From an uncultured Bacilli bacterium (GTDB lineage: Bacteria; Bacillota_I; Bacilli_A; RF39; UBA660): a DNA stretch of 64,000 nt. Both the position numbers and the translations under genes were made by a program. The notes below the pieces were generated by a model. The model was not told the origin of the DNA, ran no database searches, and was given only the letters and a program-made list of their open reading frames with translations. Every line of letters begins with the position of its first letter. Within the stretch, counting starts at the first letter, position 1. Below, piece after piece: positions 15,774 through 24,623 of the stretch. The DNA lies in contig CAKOHG010000005.1 of NCBI GenBank assembly GCA_934085565.1, positions 1 through 64,000 on the forward strand, read 5' to 3'.

Positions 15774-17636
15774 ATGAAGTCATTAAAACCACTTTTAGAA
15801 AAAAAATATAGTTGGTTCTATTTATTACTTTTCGCTCTTTTCCTTGCTTTTATTTTTACTTTTTTCATTCATAATATTGCTTATTTTAACAAAGATTTTA
15901 AAGGGGACTATCTTGTTTATAATACCTCTAAAATAAGTGAAGAAGATGGGGTTACCTTTCTTTTTAAAGATTTAAATCGGTATGTAAGAGAAATATCTTT
16001 TAAAAGTAATTTAAAGACAAATGAAAAAAAAGAATTCAGTATTTGGACAACTAATGATAAAGGAGAAGAAACTTTATTAAAATCAGAAAGTTTATATTTA
16101 TATTATGATGGTGATGTTTATTTAAATATTAATAAAGATGTTAAAGATATTAAATTTGTGTTTGAGGGATTGAAAGAAGAAGATATTGATATTACAGAAG
16201 TTGCTGTTCATAATAATTTTACTTTTAATATTGTTTATTTTTGTTTCTATACTTTTGTTTTCTTTGCTCTTTTATATTTATGGAAATCATTTTTATTAAA
16301 GAAATCTTTAAATTTAAGTTATGTTTTCCTTTATGTTTCTTTATTTTGTGGAACCATGTTTGCTTTTTTAACTCCTTTTGGTTATTCTATGGATGAAAAA
16401 GAACACTTTATTCGTTCTTATAATGTTGCTTCTTTTAACATTAATTTAGATAAAGAAGAACAAGTGATGTGGCCAAGTAAAGTAGATACTTTACTAAATG
16501 ATCCTTATAATTCCTTTATACCAAATACGTATCATTCTTATTTAAATTACTTTGCAAATCTTAAAGAAAAAGGAGCCAGTGAAAAAATAAATAAATACTA
16601 TTCTTCTACTGCAGAACCTTATTTATTTGGAGGTTATCTTATCAGTGGCTTAGGTATTTTGATAGCGCAAGTTTTAAAGTTATCTTTTCCAATGCAAATA
16701 ATTCTAGGAAGATTATTTAACACGCTTTTCTTTAGTTTAATAGTCTTTTTAGCCATAAAATTATCTGGAAAATATGAAAAGATATTTTTTGTAGTAGGAC
16801 TTATTCCTCTTATGTTATTTCAAGCAGGTTCTTATTCAGCTGATATGTTTACCAATGCGATGAGTATTTTATCGGTTTCTTTAACTTTATATTATGCTAG
16901 CCAAAAAGAAAAGATTAAGTTATCACAATTACTTTTACTAACGATATGTTATATTTCGTCTTTCATTTCTAAGATTGCTTATTTTCCTCTTGTGTTACTC
17001 ATCTTTTGTCTTCCAAATGAAAAATTTAAATCTAAAAAAAGTGCTTTGTTTTTAAAATTTTTAATTGTATTTATCATTTTAATGGTTTTTGGTTACGCTT
17101 ATTTATATGCCTCTAAACATGGAATTGTTCAGTGGGCTTCTTCAAACGTCGATTCCACAGGTCAAATAAAATTCATTCTAAAATATCCTTTTTCTTATCT
17201 TAATGTTTTATATAAAACGTTAGATAGCAGTTTATATGATTTTTTATATTCTGCGACTTCTCAACTAGGATATGTAATAGGCTTAGGTGGAATTCATTTT
17301 TGGCTTTTACTCATTTTATGTTTTATAAGTGTGACGGCCTGTTCTTATAAAATTTCTTTTAAAAAACGTTTTATTTTATTTTTAGTTATTATAGGAATTT
17401 TAGGAGTTTCCATGAGTTCCTTATATATTAGTTTTACACCAGTTTCTTATGGAGTGGTACTAGGTTTTCAGGGACGTTATTTATTACCTATTTTTGTACC
17501 GACACTTATTTTTGCTTCATCTAGTAAAATTAAAAATTTAAGCACTGAAAAGAATATAAACTATTTACTTGTGATAGGTATGCTTTGTTTAAATACTTAT
17601 GCAATGTGGGAAGTTTTAATTCATTACTTTTGTTAG
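15774..17636 (+). CDS. polytopic membrane protein, DUF2142 family
   Basis: 620 aa with an N-terminal membrane segment, an external region of about 110 residues, then about ten more membrane helices. The segment FGYSMDEKEHFIRSYNVA matches the conserved acidic/histidine block after the second helix in DUF2142 proteins, which accompany glycosyltransferases in envelope loci and have a GT-C-like layout. It may be a membrane glycosyltransferase or polymer-handling factor; this is inferred. It is the last gene of the first polysaccharide operon and is followed by a terminator. Confidence 0.8.
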   Translation: MKSLKPLLEKKYSWFYLLLFALFLAFIFTFFIHNIAYFNKDFKGDYLVYNTSKISEEDGVTFLFKDLNRYVREISFKSNLKTNEKKEFSIWTTNDKGEETLLKSESLYLYYDGDVYLNINKDVKDIKFVFEGLKEEDIDITEVAVHNNFTFNIVYFCFYTFVFFALLYLWKSFLLKKSLNLSYVFLYVSLFCGTMFAFLTPFGYSMDEKEHFIRSYNVASFNINLDKEEQVMWPSKVDTLLNDPYNSFIPNTYHSYLNYFANLKEKGASEKINKYYSSTAEPYLFGGYLISGLGILIAQVLKLSFPMQIILGRLFNTLFFSLIVFLAIKLSGKYEKIFFVVGLIPLMLFQAGSYSADMFTNAMSILSVSLTLYYASQKEKIKLSQLLLLTICYISSFISKIAYFPLVLLIFCLPNEKFKSKKSALFLKFLIVFIILMVFGYAYLYASKHGIVQWASSNVDSTGQIKFILKYPFSYLNVLYKTLDSSLYDFLYSATSQLGYVIGLGGIHFWLLLILCFISVTACSYKISFKKRFILFLVIIGILGVSMSSLYISFTPVSYGVVLGFQGRYLLPIFVPTLIFASSSKIKNLSTEKNINYLLVIGMLCLNTYAMWEVLIHYFC

Positions 17637-17637
17637 A

Positions 17638-17669
17638 GAATAAGGTTTTAAAAATCTTATTCTTTTTTT
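17638..17669 (+). terminator. terminator of the first polysaccharide operon
   Basis: GAATAAG, an 11-base loop, CTTATTC and seven T. The next 120 bases up to the downstream promoter show no feature I can name. Confidence 0.85.
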
Positions 17670-17790
17670 CAGCTAAATTGTAAAGTGAAATAGAGCCAAA
17701 ATGTAAAATAGACCAATGATATGTGAAATTTAATGTGGATAATTATAAAAAAAATTATGATGAGTCTTTTCTTGCTACAACATATTTAAT

Positions 17791-17819
17791 TTGCAATTTG
17801 TCCTTATAGCCTATATAAT
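17791..17819 (+). promoter_or_regulatory. promoter of the second polysaccharide operon
   Basis: TTGCAA, 17-base spacer, TATAAT, 28 bases before the glycosyltransferase at 17848. It probably drives 17848-24404, where genes overlap or nearly touch. Confidence 0.8.
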
Positions 17820-17847
17820 AAAGAGGAAATAAAGAAGAGGTTTTATA

Positions 17848-18558
17848 ATGAAAATTTTATTGGTTATTCCTGCTTATAATGAAGAAGAAAATATCTTAAA
17901 AACATATGAATCTATTATTGATTATAATAAAAAAAATAAAACAAATTATGATGTCATTGTTATAAATGATGGTAGTAAAGATAATACAGAAAAGATTTTA
18001 TGTGAAAATAATATTCCTCATGTTAAATTAATTCAAAATTTAGGTATTGGAGGAGCTGTTCAAACAGGATATAAATATGCTTATTTAAATGACTATGATA
18101 TTGCGATTCAATACGATGGGGATGGACAACATGATGTCTCTTATGTTAAAACTATCACAGAGCCTATTATAAATGGAAAATACAATATGGTTATTGGTTC
18201 TCGCTTTAAAACAGAAGAAGATGATAACTTTAAATCTTCTTTTATGAGACGTGTGGGGATTAATATTCTTTCCTTTATTATTAAAAGTAAAACAGGTGTA
18301 AAAATTCATGATACAACTTCCGGTTTTCGAGCAATCGATAGAGAAATTATTGCCCTTTTTAAAGATAAATATCCAACAGAGTATCCTGAACCAATATCAA
18401 CCGTGGAAGTACTAAAACGTGGTTATGAAGTTACAGAAGTTCCAGTTAAAATGAAACCAAGAGAAAAGGGTAAATCTTCAATAACTCCTCTTAAAAGTGC
18501 TTATTATATGATTAGTGTGGTCTTATCAATTCTTGTTATGAAGGTGGTGAAAAAATGA
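17848..18558 (+). CDS. family 2 glycosyltransferase, DPM1-like
   Basis: 236-aa GT2 enzyme: ILLVIPAYNEEENI, VINDGSKDNT, and QYDGDGQHD (metal motif, about residues 90-98), followed by SRFKTEEDD and RRVGINILSFIIKSKTG. It resembles polyprenyl-phosphate sugar synthases that load a sugar onto undecaprenyl phosphate. It has only one hydrophobic C-terminal segment. DUF2304 and a small transporter follow directly, a common trio in Firmicutes glycan loci. It overlaps the next gene by 4 bases. Confidence 0.85.
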   Translation: MKILLVIPAYNEEENILKTYESIIDYNKKNKTNYDVIVINDGSKDNTEKILCENNIPHVKLIQNLGIGGAVQTGYKYAYLNDYDIAIQYDGDGQHDVSYVKTITEPIINGKYNMVIGSRFKTEEDDNFKSSFMRRVGINILSFIIKSKTGVKIHDTTSGFRAIDREIIALFKDKYPTEYPEPISTVEVLKRGYEVTEVPVKMKPREKGKSSITPLKSAYYMISVVLSILVMKVVKK

Positions 18559-18887
18559 GTACTCAATTAAAAGTAGCGTTAATTGTTTTTGCAATTGTTT
18601 GGTTTATTGTCATTATTTACAATATCAGAAAAGAAAAAATATCCGTTCGTTATTCCTTATTTTGGTTATTTTCTACTTTAGTAATCTTACTGGTAGGCTT
18701 ATTTCCTGACATTATTTTATATTTCAATAATTTTCTTGGTTTTGAAGTAATGTCAAATTTTGTCATAGGTTTACTTATTAGTTTACTTTTACTCATCACC
18801 TTTATTTTGACAATTATTGTCACAAAACAAAAAAATCAAATAAAGATATTAATTCAAGAAATCTCTTTGTTAGAAAGTAGGAAGTAG
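18555..18887 (+). CDS. DUF2304 membrane protein
   Basis: 110 aa with three predicted membrane helices, the RKEKISVRYSLFWL segment after helix one, and a charged C-terminal tail, as in DUF2304 proteins. These are usually encoded beside DPM1-like glycosyltransferases, as here (4-base overlap upstream). A role in presenting or flipping lipid-linked sugars has been suggested by context only. Confidence 0.8.
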   Translation: MSTQLKVALIVFAIVWFIVIIYNIRKEKISVRYSLFWLFSTLVILLVGLFPDIILYFNNFLGFEVMSNFVIGLLISLLLLITFILTIIVTKQKNQIKILIQEISLLESRK

Positions 18888-18888
18888 T

Positions 18889-19242
18889 ATGCTTAAATAT
18901 TTAATCATTGTTATCTATATTATTTGTACAACACTTGGTATTACTTTTATGAAATTAGGTGGTGATAGCTTACACTTAAGTTTACAAAATAAACTTAGTT
19001 TTCAAGTAGGTTACACGACGTTTCTAGGACTTTGTAGCTATGTGATTAGCTTCTTTTTATGGCAAAAGTTAGTTGTGAAGTATGATGTATCTTTAATAGT
19101 TCCTGTTGTTAATGGTATTGTCCAAGTTATCGTTTTACTCGTTGGTCATTTTGTTTTTAAAGAAAATTTAAGCATGATGTCTTTAATGGGTTCCTTACTC
19201 GTTATATTAGGAATTATCCTAATTGGTTTTGGGAATAAATAA
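18889..19242 (+). CDS. small DMT/EamA-type transporter
   Basis: 117 aa with four hydrophobic helices, starting MLKYLIIVIYIICTTLGITFMKLGGD and ending LLVILGIILIGFGNK. The size and pattern fit the SMR/EamA-like half-transporters, including ArnE-type flippases for lipid-linked sugars. Placement between DUF2304 and a GtrA-fused membrane protein favours a role in moving an undecaprenyl-phosphate sugar rather than drugs. Inferred. Confidence 0.72.
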   Translation: MLKYLIIVIYIICTTLGITFMKLGGDSLHLSLQNKLSFQVGYTTFLGLCSYVISFFLWQKLVVKYDVSLIVPVVNGIVQVIVLLVGHFVFKENLSMMSLMGSLLVILGIILIGFGNK

Positions 19243-19261
19243 AAAAGAAAGTAGGGTTTGT

Positions 19262-21604
19262 ATGTTAAAAAATATTTTTGAAACAAAAGAATTTCGTTTC
19301 TTACTGGTAGGTATTTTAAATACATTAGTAGGTTACGGATTATATGCATTATTTTTAAGTTTACATATTAATTATTTAATAGCTAATACTATGTCTACTA
19401 TTTTAGGTATTATTCATAGTTATCTTTGGAATCGCTTTTTTACTTTTAAAAGTAAGGAAAAAGCCAGTAAAGAAATTGTCAAGTTTTTCTTTGTTTATTT
19501 AATTAGTTATTTAATTGGCAGTGCTACGCTTTATATTTTTAAAAACAAATTAAATATTGATGTTTATTTTGCAGGTCTTTTAAATCTTGTTATTACCACT
19601 GTTATTAGTTTCTTTGGTCATAAATATTTTAGTTTCAAAGAGAAGAAAGTAACTTTAAAAGAAATATGGCAAGAAAATAAAAAGTTTATTTTACCAAGTT
19701 TGCTTTTCATTTTATCCTTTGGTTTACTTTTGAGTTATAAAAATTTACCTAATTTTACCGATGAAGGGGATGTCATGTTAGGAGCCACTTTAATTAGTAA
19801 GGGTAAGATAGTTTATCTTGATTTTGCATCTCAACATTTACCTTTTACTTATTATTTCATGGCTATTTTTGCTTTACTAGGAATTCATTCGGTGGTAGGC
19901 TTTCGTATCGGAATGTATTTAATTTTAAGTGTTCTTTTTGTTTTTATGTATTTAAGATATCATAAAACATTTGGAAAATTACCATTTTTCCTTTATCCTT
20001 TTTTCTATACTCTTTATATGTCTTTCCCAGATTATACGGCAGGAACCGTTATCTCTGAACAATTTGTAAGTCAATTTTTAGTTATTTTATTTTTGGAAAT
20101 CCTAATGTTTTATAAAAATAGAAAGCTAGATACCTTCGCACTTGTTCTTATTCCTCTTATGATGGTTTTAAGTATTGGTTCTAGTTTTGTGAGTATCTTA
20201 GCTGTTTTCGCGGCCGTCCTTGCTTTTGTTTTCTTAGATATTAAATTTTATTTACAAGAAAATAAATTTAAACTTTCTTTTTATTTACAGCATTTCTGGA
20301 AAAAATATAAGGTCATTCTTTTAGTAGGTATCGGCTTAGTAGGAATATTTGTCCTTTACTTAGCTTTAAGTGGCAGTCTTATGGAATGCTATAAACAAGC
20401 CTTTCAATTAAATACAGAAGTTTATGCAAAATATAATAGCTATTCTTCTAATCCAATAGTTACTATGATTAAGGCTTTTCCAAGATTTTTCTTATCCATT
20501 ACAAGCTTCTTAACTTTAAATACAAATTCTCTTTTATATATTATTTTATATTTAGGGGTCATTATTTTTACTTATAAATTAAGTAAAAAAGATTATAGTT
20601 TAGCATTCTTAATGTTTTTCTATATTTTGATGTGTGGTAATCGTGGTTTTACTGATTTTCATGCCTTGCCATTTTTTGCCGCAGCAATTATTGGAATTTG
20701 TTTAATGTTATCTAAATTAGATAAGAAAAAATTAAATATTTGTTTATGTCTTTTCCTTATTTTATTTGTCAAAGTAAGAGGAGAAGCTTTTCAAAATATT
20801 TTAAAACCAAGAGAAGAAAAAGAAATTACTTCTATTGTTAAACTTTTAAATGAAGACGAACAAATCATGCATGTTGATATTGATACGTCTTCGTATATTG
20901 ATGAAGGTAAGATTCCTTATGGACCTTTTGCCAGTATGGTTCCTTGGTTTGCTGATATTTATGAAGATGAATATTTACAAATTATTAAAGACAGCCATTC
21001 TAAAGTAATTACTTATTATCCATACAACACGGTTTGGAGTGTTCCATTTAAAGAATTTTTACCAAAAGTAAATGAGTATATTATTAAAAATTATGTTTTT
21101 GTGAAAGATGGCTTGTATTTTGTTTATCCAGATTATTTAAAAGAAGCTTCTAGAAAATTAAATAGAATGCTTCCATATTACAATAATTGTTATGATACGA
21201 TTACTTTCATGCCACTTGTTAATAATTCTGTTAAAGAAACTATTAAAGTAAGTAAAACAACAGAGAAACTTGGTATTATGTTTGGAACTTATTCAAGAGT
21301 TAATTATTCCTTACTTCATTTTACAATGAAAAAAGATAGCAAAGTTATTTATGATGAAACTATTTCAGCTAGTGAATTAAAGGATAATGATTATTACTAT
21401 TTAAAATTAAATGAAGCCTTAGAACCGAATGAAACTTATGAATTAGAAATAAGTTCTTCAAATACAAATGATAAAGATTATGTGGCTATTTATAAAATGA
21501 CAGATGAAGTAGGTTATGACGAAAATTATTTAACGATAAATGGTATCACCTATAAAAATGAAGATTTAGTAATGGAGATGTATGATGAAAAAGAAAACAA
21601 TTAG
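19262..21604 (+). CDS. GtrA-like domain fused to a polytopic GT-C-like membrane protein
   Basis: 780 aa. Residues about 1-125 are a GtrA/DPMS flippase-type domain with four helices (FRFLLVGILNTLVGYGLYALF, ATLYIF, TVISFFGHKYFSF). From about residue 140 a second unit has about ten helices with an external acidic loop (NFTDEGDVMLGATLISKGK), the place where GT-C enzymes carry the catalytic Asp, and a soluble C-terminal domain of about 270 residues. It could flip a lipid-linked sugar and transfer it. ATG at 19262 is chosen; an upstream TTG at 19223 is inside the previous gene. The fusion is uncommon. Confidence 0.75.
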   Translation: MLKNIFETKEFRFLLVGILNTLVGYGLYALFLSLHINYLIANTMSTILGIIHSYLWNRFFTFKSKEKASKEIVKFFFVYLISYLIGSATLYIFKNKLNIDVYFAGLLNLVITTVISFFGHKYFSFKEKKVTLKEIWQENKKFILPSLLFILSFGLLLSYKNLPNFTDEGDVMLGATLISKGKIVYLDFASQHLPFTYYFMAIFALLGIHSVVGFRIGMYLILSVLFVFMYLRYHKTFGKLPFFLYPFFYTLYMSFPDYTAGTVISEQFVSQFLVILFLEILMFYKNRKLDTFALVLIPLMMVLSIGSSFVSILAVFAAVLAFVFLDIKFYLQENKFKLSFYLQHFWKKYKVILLVGIGLVGIFVLYLALSGSLMECYKQAFQLNTEVYAKYNSYSSNPIVTMIKAFPRFFLSITSFLTLNTNSLLYIILYLGVIIFTYKLSKKDYSLAFLMFFYILMCGNRGFTDFHALPFFAAAIIGICLMLSKLDKKKLNICLCLFLILFVKVRGEAFQNILKPREEKEITSIVKLLNEDEQIMHVDIDTSSYIDEGKIPYGPFASMVPWFADIYEDEYLQIIKDSHSKVITYYPYNTVWSVPFKEFLPKVNEYIIKNYVFVKDGLYFVYPDYLKEASRKLNRMLPYYNNCYDTITFMPLVNNSVKETIKVSKTTEKLGIMFGTYSRVNYSLLHFTMKKDSKVIYDETISASELKDNDYYYLKLNEALEPNETYELEISSSNTNDKDYVAIYKMTDEVGYDENYLTINGITYKNEDLVMEMYDEKENN

Positions 21605-22538
21605 TATTATGGTTCCTACTTATAATGAGGAAGAAAATGTTGTTTTAATGTATGAAGCTTTAAAAAATATTTTTCAAAAGGAACTCAAAAAATATAATTA
21701 TGAAATATTATTTATTGATAATAAATCACAAGATAAAACAAGAACTCTAATAAGAGAAATTTGTGCTAAAGATAAAAACGTAAAAGCCATTTTTAATGCT
21801 CAAAATTTTGGACAATTTAATAGTCCTTACTATGGACTTATTAGTACGACAGGTGATTGTACTATTTCCGTTGCGGCTGATTTTCAAGACCCTGTTGAGA
21901 TGATTCCTAAATTTGTTAAGGAATGGGAAAATGGTTATAAGATTGTCATTGGTATCAAAAATAAAAGTGAAGAAAGTAAGATTGTGTATGCTTTACGAAG
22001 CCTTTATTACAAAATGATTAAAAAGTTTTCAGAAGTAGAGCAAATTGAACATTTTACAGGCTTTGGTTTATATGATAAAGATTTTATTGAAGTTTTAAAA
22101 AATCTAGATGATCCAGATCCTTATTTAAGAGGTATTGTAGCTGAACTTGGTTTTGAAAGAAAAGAAATACCTTTTACTCAACCAAAAAGACAAAGAGGAA
22201 AATCATCTAACAATTGGTATCGTCTTTATGATGCTGCTATGTTAGGAATTACATCTTATACAAAAATTGGATTAAGACTTGCTACGATTGTTGGTTTTAT
22301 TATTTCTTTTCTTTCTATATTAGTAGCTTTAATTTATTTAGTTTTAAAACTTTGCAATTGGAATTCTTTCCAAGCTGGCATTGCTCCCATTTTAATAGGT
22401 GTTTTCTTACTTGGCGGTATGCAAATATTCTTTATTGGTTTTTTAGGAGAGTATATTTTAAATATCAATCAACGAATTATGCATAGACCTTTAGTTGTCG
22501 TAGAAGAAAAGTTAAATTTTGAAGGTGAAAAAAAGTGA
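21585..22538 (+). CDS. GtrB-like polyprenyl-phosphate glycosyltransferase
   Basis: 317 aa. A GT2 catalytic domain (ISIMVPTYNEEENV, FIDNKSQDKT, VAADFQDPVEM as the DxD site) is followed by two C-terminal membrane helices (about 225-300), the GtrB/DPM layout. The motif QPKRQRGKSSNNWYRLYDAAM is typical. The ATG at 21585 is seven bases from GGAG; an adjacent ATG at 21582 is possible. It overlaps the GtrA fusion gene by 20 bases. Confidence 0.85.
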   Translation: MKKKTISIMVPTYNEEENVVLMYEALKNIFQKELKKYNYEILFIDNKSQDKTRTLIREICAKDKNVKAIFNAQNFGQFNSPYYGLISTTGDCTISVAADFQDPVEMIPKFVKEWENGYKIVIGIKNKSEESKIVYALRSLYYKMIKKFSEVEQIEHFTGFGLYDKDFIEVLKNLDDPDPYLRGIVAELGFERKEIPFTQPKRQRGKSSNNWYRLYDAAMLGITSYTKIGLRLATIVGFIISFLSILVALIYLVLKLCNWNSFQAGIAPILIGVFLLGGMQIFFIGFLGEYILNINQRIMHRPLVVVEEKLNFEGEKK

Positions 22539-23470
22539 GATACATTATCACAGGGGCAACAGGTTTTATTGGTCAAAAATTAATTAGTAAACTTCTTTTA
22601 GAAGATAATGAAGTTATCGCGATTGTAAGACCTGGTTCTGTTAAGAATAAAAATTTACCCAAAAATCCTAATTTAACTTTAAAAGCCTGTGATTTGAGTA
22701 GTTTAGATTGTTTAAATTTACCAGAGTCTGATGTATTTATTCATTTGGGATGGAAAGGAACAACTGGCAGTGATAGACAAAATAGTGATTTACAAAGAGC
22801 TAATCTAATAGATTCTACTTTTGCCTTGAAATTAGCTCAGAGATGTCATTGTCAAACATTTTTCTTTGCAGGTAGTCAAGCCGAATATGGTGATATTAGA
22901 GAATTGAACTATGAGAACCAGAAAGAAACTAATGAACTTGATCCAATGACAAAATATGGGTATTATAAAAATTTGTTTGGGTATTATTTACTAAAAGAAA
23001 AACAAAATATGAAAGCTTATCATGGAAGAATCTTTTCGGTGTATGGTCCAAATGATCAACCTAATTCTCTTATTGAATCGATGATAAAAACAAAGTTAGA
23101 TGGAAAGAAAATGCTATTAGGACCTTGTGAGCATGATTGGAATTTCACTTATATTGACGATATTTCAAACATGATTCTAGGTCTTATCAAAAGTGGAGCT
23201 CCTTCTGGGATTTATAACTTAGCAAGTAAAGATACCAGACCATTGAAAAAATTTGTAAATGATGTGTTAGAAAACATTCCTTCTTTTTATCCCGGAACAT
23301 GTATTATTAATGGTAGAGAAGGTGGCGCTAGTGACATTCCTTTAAGACCAGATACTAGTAAATTAAGAGAATATGTAGAAGTTTTCGATACTCCATTTGA
23401 AGAAGGAATTTTGCAGACGATTAATTATGATTTAAAAAGGAAGAAAGTAAAAAATGAGAAAAAAAATTAG
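22535..23470 (+). CDS. NAD-dependent epimerase/dehydratase (extended SDR)
   Basis: 311 aa. The N-terminal TGATGFIGQKLI is the glycine-rich NAD-binding loop. The catalytic YxxxK is in YGYYKNLFGYYLLKEK, and FAGSQAEYG precedes it. It likely converts or reduces a nucleotide sugar that feeds the neighbouring glycosyltransferases; the exact sugar cannot be read from the sequence. The start is GTG and overlaps the preceding gene by 4 bases; its end overlaps the next by 17. Confidence 0.85.
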   Translation: MRYIITGATGFIGQKLISKLLLEDNEVIAIVRPGSVKNKNLPKNPNLTLKACDLSSLDCLNLPESDVFIHLGWKGTTGSDRQNSDLQRANLIDSTFALKLAQRCHCQTFFFAGSQAEYGDIRELNYENQKETNELDPMTKYGYYKNLFGYYLLKEKQNMKAYHGRIFSVYGPNDQPNSLIESMIKTKLDGKKMLLGPCEHDWNFTYIDDISNMILGLIKSGAPSGIYNLASKDTRPLKKFVNDVLENIPSFYPGTCIINGREGGASDIPLRPDTSKLREYVEVFDTPFEEGILQTINYDLKRKKVKNEKKN

Positions 23471-24404
23471 TGTTATCGTTTCATGTTATAACGAAGAAGA
23501 ATCATTACCTTTATTTTATGAAGAAATGAGTAAAGTCATGGATGAAATGTCTCAAAATGACTTTGAACTTATTTTTGTAAATGATGGCAGTCGTGATAAT
23601 ACTTTAAAAGAGATAAAGGAATTAAGAGCTAAAGATAAAAGAGTAAGATATATTTCTTTTTCTCGTAACTTTGGTAAAGAAGCAGCAATGAAAGCGGGTC
23701 TTGACTATTCTACTGGAGATTATGTGACTTTAATGGATGCTGATTTACAAGATCCACCTAAAATGCTTCCGGAAATGTTAAATATTTTAGAAAGTGAACA
23801 TTATGATTGTGTCGGAACAAGAAGAGTTACAAGAAAAGGAGAACCTGTTATTCGCAGTTTCTTTGCTCGTAAATTTTATAAAATTATTAATAAAATGAGT
23901 AAAGTAGAGATGGTAGATGGTGCGAGAGATTATCGTCTTATGACAAGACAGATGGTAGAAGCTATTAAAAGCTGTGAAGAATATAACCGCTACTCGAAAG
24001 GACTTTGGAGTTTTGTTGGTTTTAAAACAAAATGGCTTGAATTTGAAAATGTTCAAAGAGTGGCTGGTGAAACGAAATGGTCATTTTGGAAATTATTTAA
24101 ATACGCGATTGAAGGTATTGTAGCTTTTACAACAGCGCCTTTAACAATGGCAGCATTTCTTGGTATTCTTTTCTGTTTTATCGCTTTTATTATGATTATT
24201 GTTATTATTTTTAAAACTCTTGTTTGGGGTGATCCAGTAAGTGGTTGGCCAAGTCTTGCTTGCATTATTATCTTTGTAAGTGGTATTCAATTATTCTTTA
24301 TGGGAATCTTTGGTGAGTATTTAGCGAAGACCTATTTAGAGACTAAAAAAAGACCTATTTATATTGTCAAAGAAACCGAAAAAGAAAGTGATTTAGAGGC
24401 CTAA
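23454..24404 (+). CDS. GtrB-like polyprenyl-phosphate glycosyltransferase
   Basis: 316 aa: ISVIVSCYNEEESLPLF, FVNDGSRDNT, FSRNFGKEAAMKAG and LMDADLQDPP (DxD region), plus two C-terminal helices. This is the standard GtrB/YfdH pattern for making undecaprenyl-phosphate glucose or similar. It is the third such enzyme in this operon, so at least two lipid-linked sugars may be made. Last gene of the operon; no strong terminator is seen before the small RNA promoter at 24436. Confidence 0.87.
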   Translation: MRKKISVIVSCYNEEESLPLFYEEMSKVMDEMSQNDFELIFVNDGSRDNTLKEIKELRAKDKRVRYISFSRNFGKEAAMKAGLDYSTGDYVTLMDADLQDPPKMLPEMLNILESEHYDCVGTRRVTRKGEPVIRSFFARKFYKIINKMSKVEMVDGARDYRLMTRQMVEAIKSCEEYNRYSKGLWSFVGFKTKWLEFENVQRVAGETKWSFWKLFKYAIEGIVAFTTAPLTMAAFLGILFCFIAFIMIIVIIFKTLVWGDPVSGWPSLACIIIFVSGIQLFFMGIFGEYLAKTYLETKKRPIYIVKETEKESDLEA

Positions 24405-24435
24405 ATTATCTTGAAAAATTTATTATAAAAAGTGC

Positions 24436-24464
24436 TTGACAAACCATAACCTATCGGTTAGTAT
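24436..24464 (+). promoter_or_regulatory. strong promoter of candidate small RNA 1
   Basis: A consensus TTGACA, 17-base spacer, TAGTAT. No ORF with a ribosome site follows before the terminator at 24539-24568. Confidence 0.8.
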
Positions 24465-24470
24465 ATTAAC

Positions 24471-24568
24471 TACCAATTCACTTTTAAAGGCGAATTGGTG
24501 CTAGTATCACACTAGTCAACCCCTTTTTATTCTTTTACGAGAGACACATTGTGTCTCTCCATTTTTTT
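24471..24568 (+). ncRNA. candidate small RNA 1 (upstream of recG)
   Basis: About 98 nt with its own promoter and terminator and no coding capacity. Hairpin A: ACCAATTC with GAATTGGT (perfect 8 bp). Hairpin B: CTAGT with ACTAG, loop ATCAC. Then an unpaired C-rich stretch, TCAACCCC, and a terminator GAGAGACA/TGTCTCTC with seven T. The same plan recurs downstream of recG. I do not recognise it as a known RNA family; the C-rich stretch recalls Firmicutes sRNAs that pair with ribosome-binding sites, but that is inference. Confidence 0.65.
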
Positions 24569-24623
24569 GTGTCTTGATAAAACAAATGTTCTTATGTTAT
24601 ACTTTGCTTAACAGGTGATTGTG

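Noticed and set aside
24405..24615. preQ1 or fluoride riboswitch upstream of recG
   Set aside because: Their conserved core bases are absent and the transcript ends in a terminator well before recG with a separate recG promoter.
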